Assembly: GCA_028023455.1 (NCBI GenBank)
Contig: JAQFVV010006231.1
Coordinates: forward strand, 9,500,036-9,564,035
Direction of reading: 5' to 3'
DNA: 64,000 nucleotides
Origin: Epiperipatus broadwayi
Taxonomy: Eukaryota; Onychophora; Udeonychophora; Euonychophora; Peripatidae
The notes under the pieces were generated by a model. The model worked only from the letters and a program-made list of their open reading frames with translations. It made no database searches and was not told the DNA's origin. This document shows, piece after piece, positions 1 to 11,221 of this stretch; the stretch's first letter is position 1, and every line of letters begins with the position of its first letter. A program made the position numbers and the translations under genes.

Positions 1-287
1 TATACCTGAGTTATAATAGTTGTTATTAATAATTTGTTTATAATTATTGATATTGTGATATCTTGAGGAATCTAATTATAGAATTATGTTTCATTTAATC
101 CAATGACCCTTAATATGATTGATAACTCAAACTGATCTTTTTGGTTAATAGCCACTACTCAGGTATTCTTCTCATAATTTAATTTAAGCTAAAATGCTTT
201 TCGTTTATTAGTTACAAGATTTATATTTGAATCTTTTCTTAATTATTTAATACACTTGGATCTTATTGATTACTTTAATTTTTGTTA
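1..287. other. AT-rich non-coding DNA, nothing recognised
   Basis: No open frame, tRNA-like sequence or element end is visible. It abuts the left arm of the composite repeat that starts near 288. Confidence 0.6.
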
Positions 288-1053
288 CAATATATTGTCA
301 CACACAGCATGCTAAAGTAATCAATGGATGCCAGAAGGCTTGTGCATAAAATCCCCACCTAGTGCCTACTCATCCAATATCCCCAGACTAGTTTCTGGCT
401 TGTGGCCTTCATCAGTGAGGAGCCTTGGATCTGAGAGCACTGCATTTAGATCTTAGGATCTAATGCAACCCTCCAGCAACCACCTTTTATCTCCATTTAA
501 CTACAAAACTATGAGTCTTAAACTGAAAACACCTTAATGTTTTCACTCCAAGCCCATTAGCTTATATAGTCATATAGCTTGCTGTGTGTGGCAATATATA
601 TAGTGAGTTTTGCCTGTTTTAACAACAGTTATACACAAGCATAAGAGGAGGTAGCCATGTGATGTTTATTGGCTTAAAACCAATCTTGCCTAATAGGATA
701 GTGGTGGCTATGATTATTAAAGAACCAAAGACACCAAAGTGTATGGATACTGAACTGGGTTCAAACCCATATGACTATATAAGCTAATGGGCTTGGATTG
801 AAAACATTAAGGTGTTTTTGGTTTAAGACTCATAGTTTTGTAGTTAAATGGAGATAAAAGGTGGTTGCTGAAGGGTTGCATTAGATCCTAAGATCTAGAT
901 GCAATGCTCTCAGATCCAAGGTTCCTCACTGACAAAGGCCACAAGCCAGAAACTAGTCTGGGGATATTGGATAAGTAGGCACTAGATGGGAATTTTATGC
1001 ACAAGCTTTCTGGCATCCATTGATTATTCTAGCTTGCTGTGTGTGGCAATATA
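288..1053. repeat. Long inverted repeat (arms 288-575 and 769-1053)
   Basis: The two arms, each about 285 bp, are reverse complements with scattered mismatches. The left arm runs from CAATATATTGTCACACACAG to the CTTATATAGTCATAT motif at about 561-575; the right arm starts at ATATGACTATATAAGC (769) and ends near the GTGTGTGGCAATATAT motif. The 193-bp centre holds one copy of a 105-bp direct repeat (576-680) plus about 88 bp of unique DNA. No coding potential is visible. It may be a foldback or MITE-like non-autonomous element, or a rearranged pair of copies of one repeat. Partial relatives occur near 18780-18885, 36240-36440 and 53090-53280, so this is a dispersed family in this genome. Confidence 0.85.
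576..680 (+). repeat. 105-bp direct repeat, copy 1
   Basis: This stretch begins AGCTTGCTGTGTGTGGCAAT and ends TTATTGGCTTAAAAC. It matches 1031-1135 at all but one position (GTAGCC against GTAGTC), so the duplication is much younger than the RTE remnant that follows copy 2. It lies directly inside the left arm of the inverted repeat. Confidence 0.9.
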
Positions 1054-1135
1054 TATAGTGAGTTTTGCCTGTTTTAACAACAGTTATACACAAGCATAAG
1101 AGGAGGTAGTCATGTGATGTTTATTGGCTTAAAAC
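1031..1135 (+). repeat. 105-bp direct repeat, copy 2
   Basis: Near-identical second copy of 576-680. Its first about 23 bases also form the outer end of the right inverted-repeat arm. It abuts the start of the RTE remnant. At 36375-36440 a diverged relative of this sequence likewise stands just before an RTE 3' fragment. Confidence 0.9.
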
Positions 1136-1139
1136 TTGC

Positions 1140-2996
1140 ACATCATTTTAAAATATTAATGCGTTTTGAATATCATTCAGATTTGACTGAAATCGATAAG
1201 AAGATAACTGAGATTCTATTAAAAACTGCAAAAGACTGCTGTTATTAAAAAAAACAATAACTGACCAGCAAATTTTCTATCGAGACAAAAGAATAAATGA
1301 AGAAAAGAAGAAATTTTGAAAATTTGTAAAAATGATCCATTAAGAAATGAATAGTTTTATAAACTGATATAAAAAAGATTTAATAATGATATTAAAAAAT
1401 GTGATTGTGAATTCACAAGAAAGTTATAGAAGAAAATAAAAGGAAAACTGTAAAACAATATCTTGATATTGGAAGGGAAGTTCTTCAAGATAGAACTATT
1501 ATTAAAAAGAAAGATGTCAAAAATGTGTGGAAGAGTTCTATAAAGAGTTATGTAGTCATAAAGAAAAAGAAAACAGAATAGTTTCTCTAGTTATTACATC
1601 TTCTAAATTTCCCAGCATTTTAAATGAAAGAGGCATGCAATTAAATCAATGAGGAAGGAAAAAGCTCTAGAAAAATGATGGAATTATTATTGATATCTTA
1701 AAAGAAGCAGGTGAAGAAATAGAAAAAACGTTGACAAAGTTGTATACCAAATATCAAAATGATAAAGATGTGCCAGATGATTGAAATAATGCATTAATAA
1801 TATTTATATTAAAAAAAAGATATTAGAAATTATAGATCTATCAATCTTCTATCAGTTCTATACAAAATCTTCTACCACGATAATTATAACTCCCCTATAA
1901 TGAATTTTAGATTCTAGTCAATCTGAATAAAAGGCTGGCTTGAAAAGTGATTTTAGGATAGTGTATTGAGAGAAGTTGTAGAAAAGACCAATAAATATAA
2001 GTTGTCATTATGCATTGGATCTACAGATTATTAAAAGGCATTTAATTCTATAAACATTTCTATGACAATCAAAGCATGGGTTCATCAAAATACAGACCAA
2101 AGATATTGTCATGTTCTGAAGAATGTTTACAATAATGCAACATAAATGATTATATTACATGGTAATACTAAGATTAGCACTGAGAAGGGTTTAAACAAGA
2201 TAATTCTATATCTGCAAAACGTTTTACATCAATTTTACAAAAAATATTTTGTGGATTAAAATGAAAGCTAACGGAGCAAAAGTAGGTGGAGATTATTTAA
2301 AACACCTGATTTTGCAGGTAATGCAGTTGTTTTGTAAATAATGCTTCAAAGCTTTAGGAAATGTTGGAATATTTGTTAGATAAAAGTAAGAAAATAGGAC
2401 TAATATTGTCAATGGATTTTCTTAAAAAAAAGAAAAGAAAATAAGAATTGGATAATAATGATTTAGAAAAAGTTAACAATTACAAATGCCTTAATCAGAT
2501 TATTAGCATAAATAAAAACATAATGGATGAAATGAATCATATAATTAAACTTAAATGAAGAGCTTTTGGTAAAAATAAGAATATTAAAAGGAAATATGCC
2601 TATGTGCTTGAAAAGAATAATTTTAATAGTTGTGATTTACCAATCCTTATGCATGGATCTGAAATTTGGACATTTAATGAAGGGTAATTCGGAAACTTCA
2701 AATCACTTAATGAAATTAGGAAAGATGTTAGAAATAATAAGAGGAGACTGAAAATGAAATACATGGATGAGAAAACACATAGATATCACTGACATTATTG
2801 AAAAAATTAAAAGATTGAAATGAAGAAGGTGGATCCCAAAAGATTGTAAAGATCTAAAAAAGACTACATATGAGATTATGGATGAAAGAAGGAAATATGC
2901 TGATATGTTGTGTAGAAGAGAAACTAGGGGTTAGATAACTGGATTAAACTTGGACAGACCATGGAGTGATAACAGTTGAAAAATGATAACAATGAG
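1140..2996 (+). pseudogene. Decayed RTE-type non-LTR retrotransposon, RT to C-terminus
   Basis: Many frameshifts and stops break this copy, but it is collinear with the better copies at 61210-63745 and 57181-59085. Recognisable segments in order are: the linker between endonuclease and RT (about 1150-1240, matching 61850-61990); the RT N-terminal region with a KALEK-DG-like stretch and the following NYRSINLLSVLYK-like motif (about 1640-1880); the DxxKAFNSI palm motif (about 2020-2060); the thumb and C-terminal region (2440-2700); and the C-terminal tail ending near ...ITVEK at 2980. The endonuclease is missing, as expected for 5' truncation by target-primed reverse transcription. It is dead. 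Assignment to the RTE clade rests on similarity in kind to animal RTE elements and on the GAT-rich 3' ends of sister copies. Confidence 0.75.
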
Positions 2997-3913
2997 ATTT
3001 AGCTTACAAAAAAATGATTATTTATACTTGGTAAAACAACAGCAACAACAAAAACAATATTTTAGCTAGTGTCAGAAATGCTTGACTAAAGAAGGCATGT
3101 AATTCTTAGTCTATGATTAGCAAGTTTTGAAATTAATGAAATTTAATTTTGCCAATGACTAATAGAAATTTTTTTATATCGTACTTATCACAATGACTGA
3201 TTTATATATAGAGAGAGAACAAATAAAAATAAAATAGTCCCTTCTTTCATCTAAATATTATATATTGATCTAACAATTTTAAAGTAAAGAATCACTACTT
3301 TATTTTTAATATTTTCTTTTGTTTATTTAATTTTACCTATTGTTAAAAAGGATTGTCTTGGTTAATGCTCTCTAGATATGAGAAACATTGTATACAGACT
3401 CTTAAAATAACAAAAATCTAATTATATATATAAAATTATTAAATTGCAAATATTCTACTTTTCAAAAATAATTATTTTTCAAAAAACGTTTATTAAGCAT
3501 ATAAAAAAGGGAATGAGTATAATCTCGCATTCTTCTGAATAATTCAGGATTCCATTATAAAGATATCTAGAAGCATGTTATTTGCAAGCTTTATCAAGCA
3601 AATAATAGAAGAGATTAACCAGCTTATCATGTATATGTTTTCTATTTTAATATACCTTGCATTCACATCTCAGATATGTTTAATAAGGATGGCAACATAA
3701 GTATTTCATATTAATTAATAGTAAAATAATAAAATGTAATTGGTTATGGATGTTAATATTACAATAATACCATCAAATATGATATATTTAATATTCTATA
3801 GTTATAGATACTTAAAAGGCTATTAACAAATGTGCTTCTATTCAGTTGTACTGATATTTAGATTGCAAGTAAATATGTAATGAATAAATTGATAGAAAAA
3901 ATAAGAAGAGTGA
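2997..3913. other. AT-rich non-coding DNA between RTE and Penelope-like insertions
   Basis: Contains short A/T runs and AT-dinucleotide stretches. No element ends or coding frames were recognised. Confidence 0.6.
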
Positions 3914-5488
3914 AATTGTCCTGTATATATAAATTACGATTTCAAGTTGGTACATGATAACACTTTTAACATCAAACTCGACCGAGATAAATTTATTAAT
4001 GGTGTGCTTCGGACTTTCAAGGACAAAGGGATCACTAAATCCGAGTATTACAGGATTTATCCTTCTGCCACTAGACCTCCCCGAATGTTTGCCAATTCAA
4101 AACAACATAAACCAGGCGAACCGCTTAGATTAATGATGGATTTCTCTGGCGTGCATTATTTCAATACGGCCAAATTGGTTAATCAATTAATTATAGATTA
4201 CCTTAATTTTGGCTCATACACAATAAATTCATCTTTTCAATTCATCTCCAGAATTAAAAACACTCAAATCTCTCATAGCTCGGTTATGGCCACGATGGAT
4301 GTGAAGGAATTATATGGATCAATCAATAGAAAAGCATCCATTCAAATTATACACGAAGAGTTGTTGCGAATATCTTGTCCTAACGAGAGAATTAAATTCA
4401 TTATGGCTTTCCTGACATGGCTTGACTCCCATATCTTCACTCTTTTCGAAGATAAATGGTACACAATGCAAGATGGTTGGCCCATGGGCCTCCCTATCAG
4501 TGGCGTGTTATCCAGTTTATACTTAAATAAATATGAGCAATCCATCATTCCAAAATATTTCAATAATAACCCAGACTTCATATATATACGATATGTAGAT
4601 GATATTTTCGTTATAGCATCTAAAAATAATATTTTAAATATACAACGCGAATTACAAAGCACAACTAAACTATCTTTCTCTATTACATATGAAAACAGTA
4701 ATGAACTCAAATATCTCGACCTTTCCTTGTCAAGAGACCGCCATTCAATAGATTACAAAATGATTGTTAAACCATTCGAAATCCGAAGCTGCATCCATCC
4801 TAATTCTAAATCACCCGCATCGCACAAATTCGCAGGTCTCAAAGCATTTATGTTTAGAAACTATCACTTGTGTAAATATGAAGCACATAGGAAGGAAAAT
4901 ATAAACAATTATATTAAAGACCTATTAACAGCAGGATTTAAATACAAAACCATTAGGAGGAAAGTCATGAAATTCAACAGCACAATAGATGATAAATTGC
5001 CTCGCACCAATCTACCTAGAATAACGGTCTCCTACATCCCTAAAATATCCAGCAAACTAACGAAAACCTTGAGCAACAAATTCAGCATAATATTCAGAAC
5101 TCCACCCAACACTAATAGGTTGATCAATAACTCCAAAGACTACATTGATCCAGCGCTCACCCCACATGTGGTGTACTCCATTTCCTGCCCCCAAGCCGGA
5201 TGCCACGCCACATATTATGGTGAAACGAAAGCCACAATTAACACCAGATTGGCTCAACATCGGTACACCTTCAACAGAGCCCAAACGAACAACAGTACAT
5301 CTTCTGCATTTTTTGAACATACTAAACAATCAGGGCACAATTTCATCCCCGCTAACCCCGTTATTTTATGCTCAGAACCAAACGACTACAGGAGAAAAAT
5401 AAAAGAGGTATTCTACATTAACAGAGACATCCATGCAATCAACAGAAGAGACACGTGCTTCGACATCTCGAAAAAATGGGCTACGTAA
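3914..5488 (+). CDS. 5'-truncated Penelope-like element: reverse transcriptase plus GIY-YIG endonuclease
   Basis: The frame is open from a TGA at 3911 to the TAA at 5488, about 524 codons. There is no natural ATG at the left end, and the N-terminal RT region of a full element (usually 700 or more residues) is absent, so the copy is 5'-truncated. RT palm motifs seen in order are ATMDVKELYGSI (motif A), GWPMGLPISGVLSSLYL and IRYVDDIFVI (YVDD catalytic aspartates). The C-terminal third is a Penelope-type GIY-YIG nuclease with a cysteine pair before the core (SCPQAGC), then YYGETKATINTRLAQH, and later HTKQSGHNF. Such enzymes nick target DNA and reverse-transcribe the element RNA in the nucleus. 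Its base composition is clearly less AT-rich than the flanks and it has no internal stop, so the insertion is young. It cannot be autonomous as it stands. Confidence 0.93.
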   Translation, partial: NCPVYINYDFKLVHDNTFNIKLDRDKFINGVLRTFKDKGITKSEYYRIYPSATRPPRMFANSKQHKPGEPLRLMMDFSGVHYFNTAKLVNQLIIDYLNFGSYTINSSFQFISRIKNTQISHSSVMATMDVKELYGSINRKASIQIIHEELLRISCPNERIKFIMAFLTWLDSHIFTLFEDKWYTMQDGWPMGLPISGVLSSLYLNKYEQSIIPKYFNNNPDFIYIRYVDDIFVIASKNNILNIQRELQSTTKLSFSITYENSNELKYLDLSLSRDRHSIDYKMIVKPFEIRSCIHPNSKSPASHKFAGLKAFMFRNYHLCKYEAHRKENINNYIKDLLTAGFKYKTIRRKVMKFNSTIDDKLPRTNLPRITVSYIPKISSKLTKTLSNKFSIIFRTPPNTNRLINNSKDYIDPALTPHVVYSISCPQAGCHATYYGETKATINTRLAQHRYTFNRAQTNNSTSSAFFEHTKQSGHNFIPANPVILCSEPNDYRRKIKEVFYINRDIHAINRRDTCFDISKKWAT

Positions 5489-5539
5489 CAGTAACTCATT
5501 TGAATATTCTCATTTACATACATTAAGTACATTTTCACG

Positions 5540-5583
5540 AAGGCTATGAGTATGAGGCACAGTTCCTCGAAAACGTTCAGCCA
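5540..5583 (+). ncRNA. Decayed hammerhead-ribozyme-like fold in the Penelope-like 3' region
   Basis: About 55 bases after the RT stop codon lies GGCT (5542-5545), an 8-base segment ATGAGTAT, a GAGG/CCTC stem (5554-5557 with 5565-5568, 7-base loop), GAAA, the self-complementary ACGT, TC and then AGCC (5579-5582), which pairs with GGCT. This is the order of a minimal type I hammerhead: stem I, core, stem II, GAAA, short palindromic stem III, UC cleavage site, stem I. The core differs from CUGAUGA at two positions and has one extra base, so it would probably be inactive. Penelope-like elements are known to carry hammerhead motifs (established knowledge). The fold could still be chance. Confidence 0.4.
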
Positions 5584-6690
5584 AATTTATTATTATTAAC
5601 TATATATTTTTTCTCTAATAATTTACAATTAAGTATTTTTGTTATTACAAATAAGGAGAAATTAAAACCACATTGATTTCATATTATATTTATATTTTAC
5701 TTATTAGAGCATTTGTATTCAATAAACTCTAAAGGCCATCCACTCTAAACCAGTATTCAATAACCATAAGATAATATAGTATTTTAAAATCTTTCCCAAT
5801 TAGTTTCTGTTTGTTTTCAACCAGTGAAAACTAGAATTCAAAGCTGGAACTAATGCAATCATGCAGCTAACAAGCCATTTCTTACATTTATACAGCATTC
5901 AACTTAATAATCTGAAATAAAAAAAACCAACAACTTAAGATTCCAAGCTCAGGTTAACTTGCATACTTATATAGATCTGACACCAAGCCAGTTTCTCTGT
6001 AAATTATAGACAAGGCAGAAATCAAAAACTAGCCTGGAAATGTATCCATTGACTACTAAAACTTATATAGTGAAAATAATTTTTATTGGAAGCATATGAA
6101 TAAGCCTACAATAATATCATGTGATATTGATAGTATTAATCGTTGTCATCAAACAATTGTTACAGAACAGATCTAAAATATATGGAATCAATTTGGTGTC
6201 ATATATATATAGCTACGCAAATTTTTAAAATTTCAGGATTATTAGCTTGAATAATACAAAATAAAATAACTTGTATAAATTTATTAATTTCAGCTTTGAA
6301 TACTAGTTTTCACTGATAAAAGCAAAAACTAGAAAACAGTCTGAAGATAGCTATTTCACAGCACTATGCCATCTGGTGACCAGTGATTACTCAAATTTAA
6401 AAATAAATGGCTCTAGAGTAGTCTGAATGTGAGCTGATATCATATAAAATAGCATATGAACGGACAATTTGAGGTTGTTGCTATTTTACTTATTATTATT
6501 ATATTTATTTTTGAAGCAAACACAATGTTTATTTTTTTTTAAAAAAAATCTTTATCAGTTATTTCCTCATTATTTTTACCCTTTTATCAATTATAAGGTC
6601 AGTGGTTCAAAAGATCAAAAGAAATCCAAGTACTAAAGTTACAGGCTAAATACAATTACATTAATCAAAATATGTTTTTTTCTTCATAAA
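5584..6690. other. AT-rich non-coding DNA, nothing recognised
   Basis: The first about 100 bases are probably the remaining 3' untranslated part of the Penelope-like insertion, ending in an ATT-repeat tract near 5588-5596. The rest has simple A/T runs (for example around 6530-6550) and no coding frame. Confidence 0.5.
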
Positions 6691-6694
6691 CTTT

Positions 6695-6790
6695 TGGCTT
6701 ATCTAGCATGGATGGTTGAGGGTCGTGTGAAAATCTGAGTTCAAACCCCACATATATAAGAGCAGTATGAAAAAGCCTTTACTGTAGAAA
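6695..6790 (+). repeat. Possible tRNA-derived SINE fragment
   Basis: A box-A-like TAGCATGGATGG (about 6700) is followed at the usual distance by a box-B-like GAGTTCAAACCCC (about 6739-6751). This is the internal pol III promoter layout of a tRNA-derived SINE head. There is no intact cloverleaf. The 3' tail is A/T-rich and target duplications were not found. Confidence 0.4.
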
Positions 6791-6794
6791 AAAT

Positions 6795-8995
6795 TCATAT
6801 TTTAAAAATGATAAGCTAAATTAGATCCCCCCTTCCCCGTGTAGCATCAGTTTTGAAAGCCAACGAGATGAATATGATATGACTTCTTTCAAAAATGAAA
6901 AAAGTTTGTCAAATGCATTTTATACATTATTGCTTTTTAAAAACCATCTGATGCTTTGCGCAATATATACAACAGCAATTTTTCTGTCTTTTTAAGTGAT
7001 TCTTATTTTGTCGAACCGTTATCTTATAATGCCAACCTCATTTTGAGAATGTCTTACAGCCCCTTCATTTATTTTGTATACATATAATTCATTGTTTTAT
7101 ATAATAATAAATAATGTATACTATATATTTATTAATTTAAATTGTATATATATATATATTTCCAATAAAATTGTTACAAAGGTATTAAATAATTTATAAT
7201 TACAAAATTTATAAATAATAATTACAACAAAATTATATAAAATATTTAATATGATATTTGAGCCTGAAGCAACTGAATTTTTTAAAAATATTAGGTGAAG
7301 TATTGAAATAAATACTCTCATTTCTATCTCAGGTGAGTTTAGTTTCTATTTTGTTATTTTTGATAATTGTCAAGGTAAAAAATGTAATTTGCATAAATAA
7401 GTAGTAGAAAATTGCAATAATAGGAACAAAGGTTTTTTTTTTTTTTTTTTTTTGCAATCGCAAGATATCCATCCTTTGTGTCAATGTAGAATATATTAAT
7501 TTCACTTTTCATCCTTTTTAAATTAAAATAATTTCTCTTACTTTATTGGAACATTTCCATACTTTTAATAGTACACATTAAAAGGATTATGGCGCTGTTC
7601 ATTCCCATAATTCGCAGTGACCCTGATGTATCATTGGACCGCTTTGGTGTATCACAATATCCTACTTAAAAAAACACTGTTCTATACTATTAAGTCGAAC
7701 TTCAGCTCATATGCTCTAAAGAGTCTACACAAAAAGTTAAAATTCGTAAAACAATAGTTCCAACATAACTTAAAAATAGAATACTGTTTAAATTTTTTTG
7801 CATACATATATATTTGAATTCTGTAATACATTAAAAAATAAATTTCGTAACAGATGTTCATCACTTTCTCATAGGAATATCACTTAACATTTAAAACCAT
7901 CTTCATAAAATAATTTGTTAATATTTATTTAACTATGTTATAAAATAAATAAGATAAACATACACGCAATTTAATAAAACAAAAATGTATGAGTTTGTTT
8001 ACAAAAATAAATATTTTAGCCATCAATTACAAGAACGATTTTTTTTTTTTAATAAAAATAATAATGTTAGCGATCAAGAAGATTAAGATTAATGAATTAA
8101 TAAAGCTTCCATATTTTGAAACATTCACCCTATCTTAATACTTTGGCTATCAAATCCATATACTCAAGCATTCATTCATATTGATATCAAGCAAACCATT
8201 TGTCTATATATTCAGAAATGTATTTTATCAGTTTATTCCCTTATTTAAAAAAAAAAAAAATGAAAAGAAAAATCACAGATATTTTAACTTTTTTGGAATC
8301 GGGAGGTAAAAAAAACTTGCAAACATGAAATATTTCTTTTTCTTCCAAGATAAATTGTTCAGAATCTGTTTTGATTGAAGAGTTAAATCAAATCATGTTC
8401 TACTACAATTTTTCAAGCTAATATGACTGTGCTATCAAACAGATTGCTGTTAAAAGATTGCAACAGGGATATGCAAGCAAATGAAGATTAATTTCAACAG
8501 CAGTAAAGTAGCATGTCACCGTTTAGGTTCAACATATCTTCATTTTAAGTCAGCAGCAGGAGAGTTAAGCACAGCTACCAGGCTGTAATTAATTCAATAC
8601 TAACAGAATTTTCTGATTAATGAAAGATATGCCCTACAAAATTCAAATCGACCATACGGATTCCAGAAGTTAAAATAGAAAAAAAACACTTTTAATATGA
8701 CATGGGATAATTGAAATTAAATAGTATTACGTAGAGTAAGTATTAAATGTATAAACATATATGAACACAGTTAAATAGAAACACATACACTCTGATATCT
8801 GTATAATGTATATAGAGATAAGATTCTTACACTATATCCCCTTCTAATAATAGTAGAATGAGAACCAGAACATCTCCAAGTAAAATTGCCATTAACAGAA
8901 TTATATATTTTTTTATTCATTGCTATATATATATATGCCTATGTTATTACTATTATTCTGAGTAGAACAACAGTTGCTTTAATATAATAATATTA
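6795..8995. other. AT-rich non-coding DNA with poly-T and poly-A runs
   Basis: Holds a 20-odd base T run at about 7433-7454 and shorter homopolymers near 8040 and 8250. The interval 8350-8640 is slightly less AT-rich but shows no frame or element I can name. Confidence 0.55.
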
Positions 8996-9004
8996 TTAGA
9001 TTAT

Positions 9005-9135
9005 TTAATGCAATTTCTTGTGATGCGATGGTAAAGAGATGGATTCAAGTTCTTGACATAAAACTGATCCTGTCACTTCTGGTGCTTCAAACATCACATG
9101 ACCTTCTGACTGATCAATCATTTGATTACTATTTT
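9005..9135 (+). repeat. SINE-like repeat, copy 1
   Basis: A tRNA-like head (GATGCGATGGTAAAGAGATGG, then a GGATTCAAGTTC box-B-like stretch) leads into a tail sharing TGGTGCTT...CACATGAC...CTGA...AATCATTTGATTA with 21182-21235. The shared 3' part at two distant sites, each preceded by a plausible pol III promoter head, supports a SINE family. Confidence 0.5.
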
Positions 9136-9139
9136 TTTC

Positions 9140-9940
9140 TTTATATTTATAATATAATTAATTCAATATATATAAATCTTCATTGGAAATCGTGACATGA
9201 TAAGGTTAACTTGATTTCAGGGATTTTCACTCCTAGATTCTATCATTGATTAACTATAAAATGTTTTTATTTTTATTTTACAAAATATTATTTTTATTTT
9301 TTTAAAGAAGAAAAAAGAAGACAACTTTATTTTTTAAATATAAAAAAACCAGCTGTGACTAGCTTTAAAATTTTCCTTACCATTATCAGCTTTCTAGATA
9401 ATAACTTTGTTTTACAGAATCTTATAATTAGTTTAAATTTCAATCCATATAATTAAAAGTTCTTCTGTTTCTGTATTAACACTCTCATAATTCTCACTTT
9501 AATCCTCATAAGAATGAAAGTTAATTCCTTTAGAAGCTTTATCATTCATGCCAATTCAAAGATGTTCATGCTAAGCAAGAGGTCATTGCTTTCAGAATAA
9601 TCAAATGCGATGTTATACATTTATATCACAAAGATGTTATTTTAAATAAACAATAGAATAACTAAATTAAGTCTGCTAATTAAGCAATGTAGTTCATTTA
9701 AGTGCATTTAGAAACACTATTTGCATGAAGGCAACCATAAATGTAATTTAAAATAAGATGCATTCAATATTTCAAAAGAGAGGCTTAAAATAAAATCTTG
9801 CATTAATAACTATTGAAGATAATGCATATGTTAAATTAAAGATTAATTTTAAAACACGAAAAAAAAAAAAAAAGGGAATAAATTAATTTCAAATAAAATT
9901 GCTAACATTTTATGAATATATGGACACATACTGCTAAAAA
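9140..9940. other. AT-rich non-coding DNA, nothing recognised
   Basis: Low-complexity T-rich segment near 9260-9310, then unstructured AT-rich DNA. No frame above background. Confidence 0.55.
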
Positions 9941-9949
9941 TTTTCAATA

Positions 9950-10290
9950 TAGAAAGTAATCAGGTTTAGCAACTGAAGATAAAATCTGAAGGAAAAAAAA
10001 GATAGACATGGAAATGAATTACTAGTGAAGATCTGGAAATCGAAGAGAGAATAATTAAGTAATAAGATATTTGTAGAAGTAGTAAATATTGAATATACTA
10101 TGATAAATATAATCTGGATAAGACTGATATGGACATGTACAGAGGATATTTCAAAAAGAGATTACTAAAATAAATATTAATTAAACTGAATATTATTGGG
10201 AAAAAGAGGAAAACGATGTCCAAAAGAAATTTGTAAGAAAAAATAGATAGAAAAAAAATATATAAATGAACAAGGAGCTATAATAATTGG
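9950..10290 (+). pseudogene. Weak non-LTR retrotransposon C-terminal remnant
   Basis: Joining frames gives a pattern like the tail of RTE/CR1-type proteins. First comes a segment ending IRLIWTCTED (compare the usual LRWYGHVxR), then LNIIGKKRKTMSKRNL followed by EKID (compare GxRKRGRPKxRW..xID). Two frameshifts and several stops are needed, so it is a long-dead fragment. It is not obviously the same subfamily as the better RTE copies in this window. Confidence 0.4.
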
Positions 10291-10732
10291 GAATCAAAAA
10301 ACATAAATTGTTATTGACAAATAAGTACAGTATTTACTTAATCCAATATTCCATTCATGTTAACATAAAATGTAACTTTTTTATGATTTTTTTACAAAAG
10401 GATATTCACTATTATTTGGAAGATGAGTTCCTGAACAGCATTGATCCTGTTTATGACTTTTCTTTTTATCACAAGCACTAGATATATTATATAATCATTT
10501 TATAACAAAAAAAATATTACGTGAAAAAAGTTTTATAATTAAATATTTAATGATAATTAATTGAAGCTTTGTAAGGTTAGTATTTTATTTATAGATTGGA
10601 CTATTTCCCTAATTGAATTAAATATTTGAGAAAAAAAAAATCTTTGTAAAATGCATTCACTTGTTAGTAATAAAACACAGATTAGTATGTAACAAAACAT
10701 TTTGATCAATGCTAGATGACATAGCAATAAAG
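10291..10732. other. AT-rich non-coding DNA flanking the hAT MITE
   Basis: No coding or repeat feature recognised. The last 8 bases (CAATAAAG) are the left target-site duplication of the following element. Confidence 0.6.
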
Positions 10733-11016
10733 CAGCGGTCCCCAACCTTTTTGCACTTAAGAGCACATTCTATAATATCAACCAGATGGCAGGCACCATT
10801 TATTTTTTCAATGTAAATTTATAGTTGGATATTGTTAATAATAGATTTTTTTACCCTGTAAAAGTATAGTATACCCTATAATTTGATTACAATATAATAC
10901 AATAATTTATAAGAAATCTTAAAAATTAAATTTATTTGTATCAGATAAATGGCTGGCACACGAAAAATGGTCTGCGGGCGCCATGGTGTCCGCGGGCATA
11001 AGGTTGGGGACCCCTG
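10733..11016 (-). mobile_element. Non-autonomous hAT transposon (MITE), copy 1
   Basis: The 284-bp element begins CAGCGGTCCCCAACC and ends GGTTGGGGACCCCTG, imperfect terminal inverted repeats typical of hAT elements. It is flanked by a perfect 8-bp duplication, CAATAAAG (10725-10732 and 11017-11024), the hAT hallmark. Subterminal sequence includes a G+C-rich CGCCATGGTG-type block near one end. There is no coding capacity, so it must have been mobilised by a transposase supplied elsewhere. A second copy in the opposite orientation is at 34570-34874. Strand is given relative to that copy. Confidence 0.93.
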
Positions 11017-11221
11017 CAATAAAGCCATGAATTTATAATTATAAATATAAACATCATTAGTTCAATTCCCATGCTAAATGTTAATTAGGTTAGCAATAAT
11101 TGAAAAAGAGAATATCAAATATTAACCTATGCATTATTACTAACAGGTAAATGTTAAAAATTTATGAATGAAACTTGAATTTTTCTAAAAACATTTTATA
11201 TCTCAATAAAAATAATCAAAT

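Noticed and set aside
3947-5488. Start of the Penelope-like protein at 3947
   Set aside because: The codon there is TTG, not a normal eukaryotic start, and the frame is open upstream to 3914. The left end is a truncation boundary, not a true start.
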